36,355 nucleotides of DNA from Gemmatimonadota bacterium (GCA_003223455.1 QHVE01000049.1:1-36355); one strand, 5' to 3'; counted from the stretch's first letter, positions 1 to 8,212 are shown. Translations and numbers: made by a program. The notes: generated from the sequence alone by a model not told the origin.

Positions 1-1005
1 GCCGGCGAATCGGCCGGCGCGCTCAGCGTGATGTACCTGATGGCCTCTCCGCTCGCGCGCGGTCTGTTCGCGAAGGGGATCGCCGAGAGCGCGTACATGA
101 TCTCCACGCCGGCGCTCAAGACTGCGGTGCACGGCGCGCCGTCGGCCGAGCAGGCGGGCATGACGCTCATGCATCAGCTCAAGGCGACCGACCTCGCGGC
201 GATGCGCGCGATCCCCGGCGACCAGATCACCGCCGCCGCGGCCGGATTCGGCTACGGTCCGTGGGGCGCCGTCGACGGCCACGTGCTGCCCGACCAGCTC
301 GTGAACGTGTTCGACCAGGGGAAGCAGGCGCGCGTCCCGCTGCTCGCGGGGTTCAACAGCGGCGAGATCCGCTCGCTCACGGCACTCGCCCCTCCCGTGC
401 CCGCGAGCGCGGCCGTGTACGAGAGCGCGATTCGCGAGCGCTACGGCGATCTCGCCGACGCGTTCCTGAAGCTCTACCCGTCCGACAATCTCAAGGAGAG
501 CATCTTCGCGACGACGCGCGACGCGCTCTATGGCTGGACCGCCGAGCGACTCGCTCGCAAGCAGGCCTCGCTCGGCGTGTCGTCGTATCTCTACCTGTGG
601 GACCACGGCTACCCCGCCGCCGACGCGGCCGGCCTGCACGCGTTCCACGCGAGCGAGCTTCCATACGTGTTCGACACATTCGACGGCACGCCGCCGCTCT
701 GGCCGAAGAATGCGCACACGCCCGCGGAGGACGCGCTCGCGCACGCGATGGGCGACTACTGGACGAGCTTCGCGCGCACGGGCCGGCCGCAGGCGAAGAG
801 CGCACCCGACTGGCCGGCGTACGCGCCCGACGCGCGCTACATGCACTTTGCCGCGACGCCGACCCCCGAGCGCAATCTGATGCCCGGGATGTACGACCTG
901 AACGAGGCGGTGATGTGCCGGCGCAGAGCCAACGGGACGCTCTCGTGGGGCTGGCTCGTCGGTCTCTGGGCGCCGGCGAAGCCGGCCGATGCCGCGGGCT
1001 GCTAG
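1..1005 (+). CDS. Type B carboxylesterase, 3' part (5' end outside window)
   Basis: This is the C-terminal part of an alpha/beta-hydrolase that cleaves carboxylic esters. The reading frame is open from base 1, so the gene begins outside the window. The first codons read AGESAGAL, the nucleophile elbow of type B carboxylesterases, with the catalytic serine at visible residue 4. The other triad members are probably Glu about residue 122 (GFNSGE) and His about residue 216 (HASELPYVF), both in the family's usual context. About 334 residues are visible out of a usual 500-550. Its TAG stop shares a CTAG palindrome with the stop of the convergent acyl-CoA synthetase gene. The substrate cannot be read from the sequence. 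Confidence 0.9.
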   Translation, partial: AGESAGALSVMYLMASPLARGLFAKGIAESAYMISTPALKTAVHGAPSAEQAGMTLMHQLKATDLAAMRAIPGDQITAAAAGFGYGPWGAVDGHVLPDQLVNVFDQGKQARVPLLAGFNSGEIRSLTALAPPVPASAAVYESAIRERYGDLADAFLKLYPSDNLKESIFATTRDALYGWTAERLARKQASLGVSSYLYLWDHGYPAADAAGLHAFHASELPYVFDTFDGTPPLWPKNAHTPAEDALAHAMGDYWTSFARTGRPQAKSAPDWPAYAPDARYMHFAATPTPERNLMPGMYDLNEAVMCRRRANGTLSWGWLVGLWAPAKPADAAGC

Positions 1006-2600
1006 CGCCTGACCGACCGGCCTCCGATGCGTCCGCTCGCGTAGTCGGCGCGCAGCCGCTGCTTGTCGATCTTGCCCGTGGCGGCGAGCGGCATCGACTG
1101 CACCTGCGCGATCTCGTCGGGCAGCCACCACTCGACGAGCTTGCCGCGCAGACTGCCGAGCAACTCTTCGGTGTCGAGCTCGTGCCCCTGGCGCGGCTCG
1201 ACGATCAGCACGGGACGCTCGCCCCACTTCTCGTCCGGCCGTCCGATCACCGCCGCGGCACCGACGGCGGGATGACGGCCGGCGATGACCTCGATCTCGG
1301 TGGGGTTGATCCATTCACCCCCCGACTTGATGAGGTCCTTCGACCGGCCGCAGAGCGAGAGATTGCCCGCGTCGTCGATCATCGCGAGATCGCCCGTGTC
1401 GAAATACCCTTCCTCGTCGAGCGCGTCGCTGGTCGCCTTGAAGTAGCGATCGACGACCGCGGCACCCTTGACGCGCAGATGCCCGACGACGCCGCGCTGC
1501 TGCGGCAGCGTCACGCCGTCGGCGTCGGTGAGCTTGAGGTCGAGGCCCATCGTCGGGCGTCCGGAGTTGACCTCGGCGCGCGCCGCACCTCGCGGCGCGA
1601 CCGTGCCGATCGGCGAGATCTCCGTCATCCCCCAGCTCGTCTGCACCTCCGCGCCCAGGCGATCCTCCAGTCTTCGAATGAACGCGTCCGGACAGGTGGA
1701 GCCGCCGATCATCACGCGCTCGAGCGCCGGCAGCTCACCGCCGTCTCGATCGAGCTGGTCGAGCACGCCGAGCCACACCGTGTACACGCCCACCGCGGCG
1801 GTCACGTTCTCGTCGCGCAGTAGCCGAGTGAGGCTCGGGCCATCCGTCGTGCGGCCGGGCAGCACGAGCTTGGCGCCCACCGCGGGCGCGGCGAAGGGAA
1901 AGCCCCAGCCATTGGCGTGAAACATCGGCACGGCGAGCAGCAGCGTGTCCCGTGCGGTGAGCGCGGTCGCATCGGCCTGCAGCGCGCGGAGCGTGTGCAG
2001 GTAGTTGGAGCGATGCGTGTACAGCACGCCCTTCGGTTTGCCCGTCGTGCCCGAGGTGTAACACAGTCCGGCCGGAGTCTCCTCGTCGAACGCGCCCCAG
2101 ACGACGGGCGCTCCCTTCTCCGCGAGCAGCGTCTCGATCGGCCACACCGGAATGTCGGCCCGCGTCGACGCAACGGGTGGTGGCTCGTCGAGCACGACGA
2201 TCTGCTCGATCGTCGGACACCGTGGAAGCAATTGCTGCGCGAGTGGCAGGAGCGAAGCCGCAACGGCCAGCACACGGTTTTCCGCCTCGTTGACGATCTG
2301 CGCGAGATGGTCGACCGTCAGCCGGGGATTGAGCGTGTGACAGACCGCGCCCATCCCCATCGCGGCGTAATACACCTCGAGATGATGCCGCGTGTTCCAC
2401 GCGAGCGTTCCCACACGGTCGCCGAGCTGCAGTCCCAGCGCGGCGAGCGCGCCCGACAGACGATTGCTGCGCTCGCGCAGCTCCGCGTAGGTCGTCCGTG
2501 CGACGACGCGACCGGCGTCCGCCTCGACGAGCTCTCGGTCCCCGAACCACTTGGCGGCGTGATCGAGAAACTTGTCGACGGTGAGGCGGTACGTCTGCAT
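1002..2600 (-). CDS. AMP-dependent acyl-CoA synthetase (fatty-acid-CoA ligase type)
   Basis: This 532-residue member of the ANL adenylating superfamily activates a carboxylic acid with ATP and transfers it to coenzyme A. The P-loop-like A3 motif YTSGTTGKPKG lies at residues 181-191. Further on are WGMTEISP, the ATP-binding YFDTGDLAMID, the hinge GRSKDLIKSGGEWINPTEIE, and TGKIDKQ near the C-terminus with the expected catalytic lysine. Length and motif order are typical of complete medium- or long-chain acyl-CoA synthetases. The start MQTYRLTVDKFLDHAAKWFGD aligns with the family's usual N-terminus. The gene is convergent with the carboxylesterase and the stop codons overlap. Chain-length preference is unknown. 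Confidence 0.93.
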   Translation of the reverse strand: MQTYRLTVDKFLDHAAKWFGDRELVEADAGRVVARTTYAELRERSNRLSGALAALGLQLGDRVGTLAWNTRHHLEVYYAAMGMGAVCHTLNPRLTVDHLAQIVNEAENRVLAVAASLLPLAQQLLPRCPTIEQIVVLDEPPPVASTRADIPVWPIETLLAEKGAPVVWGAFDEETPAGLCYTSGTTGKPKGVLYTHRSNYLHTLRALQADATALTARDTLLLAVPMFHANGWGFPFAAPAVGAKLVLPGRTTDGPSLTRLLRDENVTAAVGVYTVWLGVLDQLDRDGGELPALERVMIGGSTCPDAFIRRLEDRLGAEVQTSWGMTEISPIGTVAPRGAARAEVNSGRPTMGLDLKLTDADGVTLPQQRGVVGHLRVKGAAVVDRYFKATSDALDEEGYFDTGDLAMIDDAGNLSLCGRSKDLIKSGGEWINPTEIEVIAGRHPAVGAAAVIGRPDEKWGERPVLIVEPRQGHELDTEELLGSLRGKLVEWWLPDEIAQVQSMPLAATGKIDKQRLRADYASGRIGGRSVRR

Positions 2601-2691
2601 GCGCTACGCGAGCTCGTGGATCGAGTTGATGGATGCTCCATGCCGTGCGCGATGGCCGGGACGCGACCGGCGTGCGCGCACATGGACGGCC

Positions 2692-3582
2692 TCAGTGTAC
2701 ACGCTTCGCACGTGACACGACGGTGCCGTCTCGCTGCAGCTCGAACCCCTCGGCTCGCCCGCTGACCAGCTGGAACACCACCGCGAGGTCGGCATCGGTC
2801 CAGTACTGCCCGTCCGCCGAGCGGAGCGCGCGGGTGAATTCGTTGTCGGGGCCGGCGGGGTTGAGCATGAAGTCGCGAAGTGGCGCGAAAGGATTGGTGG
2901 TATCGCGCCAGTGCAGAGTGTCGCTCACCTCGGCGACGTCCAGGAGTACGTGGGTGTCGCCTTCTCCGGATCCCCCTTTCACCTCGAGGTCATAGTGTCC
3001 CAGGTAGCGCGCACGTTCGGCGCGATCCGTGAGGAGCTTGAGCGGCGGCGCGATCATCGTGAGATGAAGCGGTATCGCCAGCCGCCCCCACCGCATGCGC
3101 AGCGTCGTCTCGCCGCCCTGGATCTCGGGGAAGTCGAAGGTGAGAATCTCCGTCGGCGCAGCGCTGTCCGGTCGCACGGTGAGGCGGAGCTGCTCGTCGG
3201 TGGAGTCCGGGCGCGCCATGTGGAACAGGTGCCACGTGCGGTGGAACGACAGCGTCCACACGTCGCGGTCGACGAGAGCCCAGAGTGAGTAGCGTCCCTT
3301 GGGCAGGGGCTTTCCCTCGACGAAGATGTCGTGGTCGACCTCCAACGTGGTCGCCCAGTTCGCGCCGAGCGCCCAGATCCTGCCCCGCTCCACGACGCCA
3401 CTGTCGCCGAATAGCGTGCGGCCGCGCGCGACGGGGCGGTAATACTCGACCGTGATCGTCGTCGACTTGACGGTCTGCGCGACGACGGCCTTCTCGCTCA
3501 ACCGGCCTTGAGCGCGGCAGGGAAGTGCGCCGAGACAGGCCAGCGCGAGTGCGGCAGCCGATGCGATGGTGGAGCGCGTCAC
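2692..3582 (-). CDS. Secreted DUF2911-family protein
   Basis: DUF2911 proteins are exported proteins of unknown function common in Bacteroidota and Gemmatimonadota. The frame stays open further upstream, but that extension overlaps the S41 peptidase gene. I chose the GTG at 3582, preceded by GGAGG, because it gives a clean signal peptide (TRSTIASAAALALACLGALPCRAQ). The diagnostic stretch follows: VEYYRPVARGRTLFGDSGVV, then IWALGANWATTLEVDHDI and GKPLPKGRYSLWAL. The predicted precursor is 296 residues. The gene lies 109 bases downstream of the S41 peptidase on the same strand and may share its transcript. No enzymatic residues are recognisable. Confidence 0.85.
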   Translation of the reverse strand: MTRSTIASAAALALACLGALPCRAQGRLSEKAVVAQTVKSTTITVEYYRPVARGRTLFGDSGVVERGRIWALGANWATTLEVDHDIFVEGKPLPKGRYSLWALVDRDVWTLSFHRTWHLFHMARPDSTDEQLRLTVRPDSAAPTEILTFDFPEIQGGETTLRMRWGRLAIPLHLTMIAPPLKLLTDRAERARYLGHYDLEVKGGSGEGDTHVLLDVAEVSDTLHWRDTTNPFAPLRDFMLNPAGPDNEFTRALRSADGQYWTDADLAVVFQLVSGRAEGFELQRDGTVVSRAKRVH

Positions 3583-3691
3583 GCGCCTCCGCGGGAGAGG
3601 GACCGTCGTCGATTGGCTGGTATGATGATCCGAACGACGGCCCCACGCGAGGGTCTCCGAAGCTCGCGGGCCGACGGCGGCGACGCGCGAC

Positions 3692-5182
3692 CTATCTGCT
3701 GCTGTCACTCGATGCGAGGGCGGCAATCCACTCTCGCAGCCCCCGGTCATCATCCATTCGTCCGGTCCAGCGAATATCCGGAGGAAGACCGCCAAGAGAG
3801 CTGCGCGGTTGTCTGATGATGGATACGGGGATCCGGTACCAGCCGAGCCCCGACGGCAGGTTGAAGGGACCAACCGATTCGCCGTACACCTCGTTCTGAC
3901 CCGACGCTTCGCCGACCTGGATCGCCCCCATTCGCTTGAGCGTGTTCATGACCACGACGCCGGAGCTGAAGCAGCCCGCATCGGTGAGGACGAACACCTT
4001 GCCGGTGTACGCCGACTTCGGCACGAGCGACGGGCGCGGCTTCGGCCGACAGCACTCGTCCTGATAGAGGCCGTCCTCCTTCGCCGCGGCGATCGTGTCG
4101 CCCAGCTCGCGCCAGTACCGTGCGATGTCGACGAAGTCCGGCCCCTGCGAGGCATACTCGGCTGCGGCGGCGTGCATCTTCGCGGCGGCGGCCTGGGAGC
4201 GACGCCAGTACTTCCCGTGGTCTGCCGGGTTGGAGGACTGCGTCGCCAGACGACGGGCTTCGACCGCTTCCTTCCCCCAGAGAATGGAGGCGAACCGTTC
4301 TCCCCAGGTGGAGTTGCCTCCGCCATTGCCGCGCAGATCGAACACCACGTACGGCGCCGACCGGAGCATCGCCTGCTTCGCGAGCAGCTCGGACTCGAGT
4401 GCCTTCAGCGCCGTCTCGTTCTTGAAGTTGCCGAACCGCACCCAGGCGTGGCCGTCGGGAGCGAAGGCGACGTCGATCGGGCGGGACGTCGCGCCGCGTC
4501 GCAGGTACGGCGCGAGCAGCGGCTGCATCTCGACGGAGGAGATCGGGCGCCATTCCAGCGTCACGTCGACGAGCGTTCCATTCCGACGGAACCGACACCA
4601 CTTCGCCGGTGGAGGACCGTCGAGTCTGTATGTCGTGAAGGCTCGGAACGCCTGCCTGATGCGCTCGGGCTCCTTCGACCAGTCGACCGTCTTCCGATCG
4701 AGTCGTTGCTCGAGGAATTTCTCGGCCGGCTGTCCATCACAGCCGACGAGCTCGGCCCCCTCCGGCGGATTGCTGTCCGTTGCCGCACTCGATGACGATG
4801 GGCGCCGGACGACCCATCGCCCACCCTGACCGTCGATCAGGAAGCCGGGCCAGCGCAGCTGCGTCGGGACGACGGTGAACGTGATGCCCGTATGTCCGTC
4901 CCTGAAGCTCGTCACGAGCGACTGCATGATCTCCATCCAGTCGAGGAAGGCGGCGGCCTCACGAGCGTGCTCGGTCGCGGTCTCGCACGCCCGGTCGACC
5001 TGGTTGGCGAACCTCGGCGACAGCGGATCGACCATCCCCGGATGCACCCCGCGGATGTCGGTGCAGAACGCTTCGACGTCCTTCGATGCGATGTTCGCCC
5101 ACGGCGACGACACGGGGCCGTCCGAGAGCCAGGCAGCGGCGGCCACCCCGACGCACAGAAGAGCTGGCAGATGACGTCCCAT
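3692..5182 (-). CDS. S41-family (C-terminal-processing-like) serine peptidase
   Basis: This is a predicted exported peptidase of the tail-specific protease/interphotoreceptor retinoid-binding protein fold, 496 residues. An N-terminal hydrophobic stretch (LPALLCVGVAAAAWLS) looks like a signal peptide. The core motifs are FDLRGNGGG in the middle and TDAGCFSSG about residue 400, where the serine after CF is the expected nucleophile. The following GEASGQNEVYGES and the late LPSGLGWYRIPVS match the end of S41 domains. No PDZ domain is evident, as in the short CtpA-like and tricorn-core-like members. It is transcribed away from the operator-like element at 5230-5261. Confidence 0.87.
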   Translation of the reverse strand: MGRHLPALLCVGVAAAAWLSDGPVSSPWANIASKDVEAFCTDIRGVHPGMVDPLSPRFANQVDRACETATEHAREAAAFLDWMEIMQSLVTSFRDGHTGITFTVVPTQLRWPGFLIDGQGGRWVVRRPSSSSAATDSNPPEGAELVGCDGQPAEKFLEQRLDRKTVDWSKEPERIRQAFRAFTTYRLDGPPPAKWCRFRRNGTLVDVTLEWRPISSVEMQPLLAPYLRRGATSRPIDVAFAPDGHAWVRFGNFKNETALKALESELLAKQAMLRSAPYVVFDLRGNGGGNSTWGERFASILWGKEAVEARRLATQSSNPADHGKYWRRSQAAAAKMHAAAAEYASQGPDFVDIARYWRELGDTIAAAKEDGLYQDECCRPKPRPSLVPKSAYTGKVFVLTDAGCFSSGVVVMNTLKRMGAIQVGEASGQNEVYGESVGPFNLPSGLGWYRIPVSIIRQPRSSLGGLPPDIRWTGRMDDDRGLREWIAALASSDSSR

Positions 5183-5229
5183 CGGATTCTCGTCCTGTAG
5201 GAGGTGAACGCTCCGTTCCGATCGTGAGT

Positions 5230-5261
5230 GCTAATATTCTAGCATATGCTAAAAAAATAGC
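5230..5261. promoter_or_regulatory. Phased palindromic operator-like element
   Basis: An AT-rich island contains GCTA and TAGC tetramers in strict symmetry: GCTA at 5230, TAGC at 5240, GCTA at 5248 and TAGC at 5258, so each outer pair is separated by six bases and the centre by four. The core TAGCATATGCTA (5240-5251) is a perfect 12-base palindrome. It resembles the TTAGCAAGCTAA site known for SlyA/MarR-family repressors. It lies 47 bases upstream of the S41 start and about 155 bases upstream of the hydroxylase start, so it could control either or both. No MarR or TetR gene is present in the window. Confidence 0.5.
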
Positions 5262-5271
5262 AATACGGCCG

Positions 5272-5309
5272 AAAAAAGGTCCGGCGAGGGGCTCGTGCCC
5301 CCGCCGGAC
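5272..5309 (-). terminator. Strong hairpin followed by T6 on the minus strand
   Basis: GTCCGGCG (5279-5286) and GGGGC (5288-5292) pair with GCCCC (5297-5301) and CGCCGGAC (5302-5309). This gives a 13-base-pair stem with one bulged A and a TCGT loop. Read on the minus strand, the stem is followed immediately by six T, the form of an intrinsic terminator. No minus-strand gene ends just before it: the preceding interval is occupied by the plus-strand hydroxylase. It would stop antisense transcription before the S41 promoter. Confidence 0.5.
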
Positions 5310-5415
5310 GGCGTTCGATCATCGTGGCCAATGGATAGTATCACCGGCTCGGGGGCTTGCGGCAAGGCCTCCGGGCGAGCCCAAACTTCGCGCTCATTCC
5401 GAGCCAGGAGTTGCG

Positions 5416-6888
5416 ATGACCGAACATGCAGTGGTGATCGCCGGCGGCGGTCCGACGGGACTGATGCTCGCGGGCGAGCTGGCGTTGGCGGGCATCGACG
5501 TTGCGATCGTCGAGCGGCGCGCCAGCCAGTCTCTCCTCGGGTCGCGCGCGGGCGGTCTGCACGCGCGCACCATCGAGATGCACGATCAGCGTGGTATCGC
5601 CGACCGGTTCGTCTCGCAGGGACAGACCTATCCGGTCGCGGGCTTCGCCATGATCCAGCTCGACATCAGCGACTTCCCGACCCGGCGCAACTACGTCCTC
5701 GGGCTGTCCCAGAACCACATCGAGCGCATCCTCGCCGAATGGGTGGCGGAGCTGGGGGTGCCGATCCATCGCGAACGCGACGTGACCGGCTTCACACAGG
5801 ACGACACCGGCGTCGACGTCGCGCTCTCCGACGGCCAGTCGCTGCGCGCGGAGTATCTCGTCGGGTGCGACGGCGGACGCAGCGTGGTCCGCAAATCAGC
5901 CGGCATCGACTTTCCCGGATGGGATCCGACGATGAGCTGGCTGATCGCCGAGGTGCAGACGACCGAGGAGCCAGCGTGGGGATTTCGCGTCGACGCCGTC
6001 GGCAGCCACGCCATCGGGCGGAGGGAGCCCGACGGGCCGGTCGGGATCGTGCTGACCGAGAAGCACGTCGCGGACTCCAGGAGCGAACCGACGCTGCGCG
6101 ACGTCAGCGAGGCGCTGATCGACATCTACGGAACCGATTTCGGGATCCACAGTCCGACCTGGATCTCGCGGTTCACCGACATGACTCGGCAGGCCGCGAC
6201 GTATCGCGACAGACGCGTCCTTCTCGCCGGCGACGCGGCGCATGTCCATCCACCGGTGGGTGGACAGGGGCTCAACATCGGTGTGCAGGACGCGGTGAAT
6301 CTCGGGTGGAAGCTGGCGCAGGTGGTGAAGCGGACGTCGCCGGACAGTCTCCTCGATACGTACCACGCCGAGCGCCATCCGGTCGGCGCGCGTGTGTTGA
6401 AGAACACGATGGCGCAGGTCGCGCTTCGCCGACCCGACGACCGCAGCAGGGCGCTGAGCGACAAGGTCACCGAGTGGCTGAAGATGGACGGGCCTCGCCG
6501 AACACTCGCCGCCGAGATGTCCGGCCTCGACGTGCACTACGACTTCGGGCCCGGACATCCTCTGCTCGGGCGTCGCGTGCCCGATCTCGACCTCGTCACC
6601 GCCGACGGAGCGTTGCGCGTATTCTCCCTGCTCCACCGCGCGCGACCGGTGCTGCTCAACTTCGGCGAGCCCGGTGAGTTCGACATCACGCGCTGGGCAG
6701 ACCGGGTGCAGATCATCGACGCGAAGTACGATGGGACGTGGGAGCTGCCGGCGATCGGAATGGTGACTGCTCCGACCGCCGTACTGATTCGTCCCGACGG
6801 GTATGTGGCCTGGGTGGGAGACGTCACCCAGGACACGGGGCTCGGCGACGCACTCACCACCTGGTTCGGGCCGGCGGCGGCGGCGTAG
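5416..6888 (+). CDS. FAD-dependent aromatic hydroxylase (rifampicin-monooxygenase-like)
   Basis: This class A flavoprotein monooxygenase uses NAD(P)H and oxygen to hydroxylate an aromatic substrate, in a family that includes polyketide hydroxylases and rifampicin monooxygenase. The 490-residue protein starts at the ATG preceded by CAGGAG with five bases spacing; the open frame further upstream has no homology. It shows the FAD dinucleotide fold GGGPTG (residues 10-15), the DG motif GCDGGRS (150-156) and the GD motif LLAGDAAHVHPPVGGQGLN (about 269-287). A C-terminal thioredoxin-like segment ends in an IRPDGYVAWVG motif, as in PgaE- and RebC-like enzymes. LHARTIEMHDQRG near the N-terminus is close to Rox-type enzymes. 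Substrate is unproven. Confidence 0.88.
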   Translation: MTEHAVVIAGGGPTGLMLAGELALAGIDVAIVERRASQSLLGSRAGGLHARTIEMHDQRGIADRFVSQGQTYPVAGFAMIQLDISDFPTRRNYVLGLSQNHIERILAEWVAELGVPIHRERDVTGFTQDDTGVDVALSDGQSLRAEYLVGCDGGRSVVRKSAGIDFPGWDPTMSWLIAEVQTTEEPAWGFRVDAVGSHAIGRREPDGPVGIVLTEKHVADSRSEPTLRDVSEALIDIYGTDFGIHSPTWISRFTDMTRQAATYRDRRVLLAGDAAHVHPPVGGQGLNIGVQDAVNLGWKLAQVVKRTSPDSLLDTYHAERHPVGARVLKNTMAQVALRRPDDRSRALSDKVTEWLKMDGPRRTLAAEMSGLDVHYDFGPGHPLLGRRVPDLDLVTADGALRVFSLLHRARPVLLNFGEPGEFDITRWADRVQIIDAKYDGTWELPAIGMVTAPTAVLIRPDGYVAWVGDVTQDTGLGDALTTWFGPAAAA

Positions 6889-6899
6889 AGCGATCGCGA

Positions 6900-7619
6900 T
6901 CAGCGTGCGCGTTCCACTTCGCGGAGACGATCGAGCCAGGCGTGCGCGTCATGACTCATCGTGAGCGCGTGGACGAGCCACGCGCGCGCATCCGGCGCGA
7001 GGTGCGGTGCCGCGTTGCGAAAATCCTCGTCGTCGATCGCCCGTGGGGCGTTCGACTTGTAGAGCAGCACGATCTCGGGTGACAGGTAGGGCGCGACGGC
7101 GTCGTGATGTATGGCCGCGGCGAGCGGCAGCTCGATCCGCCTGTCTCGACGATGGATCCATGCGCCGTGCGCGCGATCGTTGAGCAGGAACTCCACCTGC
7201 CTCCCATCGGGATCGCGGGCGTGGAGCTCGTGCAGCGGGAGCTCGAGGTACTCGCCGCGTCGCCACGGCCGGAGCCGATCCGACTCGGCGACCGACAACT
7301 CCCAGTCTGCCAGTGCGGTGTGCAGCGCGGGCTGCTGGTCGCGCCACACTGCGATGTCGACGTCCTGGTGTGGGCGCGTGATCCGGCCGAGGAAAAGGTC
7401 GATCGCCCAGCCGCCGGCCGCAGCCCATTCGACGCCGGCGCGCGAGAGCACCGCACCCACGCGAAGGAACAGAGGATCGATCGAACCGGAGAGGAGCTTC
7501 GCAGCGATCCCGCGCTGGCGAACTGCGGCCGCGTCTGAAGCGCGACTGCGCGTCATCGCAGGCACGTCGGCGCTGGTCGCTTGCCGAAAGCGGACGCCGC
7601 GCGCGGGATCGCTGATCAC
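6900..7619 (-). CDS. Aminoglycoside/lincosamide nucleotidyltransferase-like protein with GNAT-like N-terminus
   Basis: The protein has 239 residues from a GTG start, which lies 16 bases after the stop of the upstream membrane-protein gene. Residues 69-92 carry GGWAIDLFLGR followed by RPHQDVDIAVW, the nucleotidyltransferase motif of ANT(2'')- and Lnu-like enzymes that transfer AMP to antibiotic hydroxyls. The two aspartates of DVD (86-88) are the expected metal ligands. Residues 9-29 (VRFRQATSADVPAMTRSRASD) read like the first strand and helix of a GNAT acetyltransferase, but the rest of that fold is absent. No strong Shine-Dalgarno is seen for this start or for Met22. It converges with the hydroxylase, stops 11 bases apart. 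Resistance activity is inferred only from the family. Confidence 0.75.
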   Translation of the reverse strand: MISDPARGVRFRQATSADVPAMTRSRASDAAAVRQRGIAAKLLSGSIDPLFLRVGAVLSRAGVEWAAAGGWAIDLFLGRITRPHQDVDIAVWRDQQPALHTALADWELSVAESDRLRPWRRGEYLELPLHELHARDPDGRQVEFLLNDRAHGAWIHRRDRRIELPLAAAIHHDAVAPYLSPEIVLLYKSNAPRAIDDEDFRNAAPHLAPDARAWLVHALTMSHDAHAWLDRLREVERAR

Positions 7620-7635
7620 GGATGCCGGATCTGCG

Positions 7636-7998
7636 CTAGCTGATCCACACGCCGAGGGCGACGCCGAGACCGGCGAACAGCGCCGTCAGGGCCGACAACA
7701 CTCCCACCAGCGTCGCCGCTGCGCGCACGGCTCTGAGTACCCGCACGGTCGCCGATGATGAGCCGTGTGCGCGTTCGCGCAGCTCGCGATCGGCGATCCC
7801 CCAGAAACCGAATGCGACGAGGCTGAGCGCCACTCCCGCGAGGCTGATCCAGCCAGTCGGGCGCCACGTGGCCACGCCGATCGCGAGCAGCGAGCCGCCC
7901 ACGACGTCGAGCACCAACCGGCCGTCCGACGCGGCGCGGGCGCGCGCGACGAGAAACTCGGAGAGGCTGGCGTCGGGACGCAACGCGGGATTCATCAT
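7636..7998 (-). CDS. Small membrane protein, three predicted helices
   Basis: This 120-residue protein of unknown function starts at paired ATG codons (MMNPALRPDASLSEFLVARA); the longer upstream frame overlaps the zinc-ribbon gene and is not used. Three hydrophobic segments are visible: LVLDVVGGSLLAIGVATW, WISLAGVALSLVAFGFWGIA and a C-terminal LVGVLSALTALFAGLGVALG. A charged loop (DRELRERAHGSSS) separates the second and third. It sits 22 bases after the zinc-ribbon gene and 16 bases before the nucleotidyltransferase gene, so the three probably share a transcript. Confidence 0.65.
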   Translation of the reverse strand: MMNPALRPDASLSEFLVARARAASDGRLVLDVVGGSLLAIGVATWRPTGWISLAGVALSLVAFGFWGIADRELRERAHGSSSATVRVLRAVRAAATLVGVLSALTALFAGLGVALGVWIS

Positions 7999-8020
7999 CG
8001 CTGTCTCACGATTCGATCGA

Positions 8021-8212
8021 CTAGTTCGATGCTGCATCGCCGCGGCGTTCGTCGGCGCACTTGCGGCAGATCCAGCGCGATCGCGGAGTCGCGGCGTGCG
8101 CTTCCGGCACGATCGGCCCGGTGAGTTGCATCCATCCCGTCCTGCCACAGATCACGCACTTCCCCGGCGGAACGACCTGATCGGCCGGCTTCAGCTTCTG
8201 ATACCATGACAT
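8021..8212 (-). CDS. Small double-CxxC zinc-ribbon protein
   Basis: This 63-residue protein has CVIC at residues 19-22 and CRKC at 49-52. The spacing and the preceding aromatic residues (MSWYQKL, RWIC) suggest a zinc ribbon that binds one Zn. The ATG is preceded by GGAG seven bases upstream, which supports real translation. The role is unknown; such proteins can act in nucleic-acid or protein contacts. It lies between the broken ankyrin-like gene (45 bases upstream) and the small membrane protein (22 bases downstream). Confidence 0.7.
   Translation of the reverse strand: MSWYQKLKPADQVVPPGKCVICGRTGWMQLTGPIVPEAHAATPRSRWICRKCADERRGDAASN

Noticed and set aside
261-1823. A 520-codon open frame that overlaps the carboxylesterase and the acyl-CoA synthetase.
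   Set aside because: It is Arg/Ala-rich shadow coding produced by high GC, spans two genes with clear homology in other frames, and has no recognisable domain.
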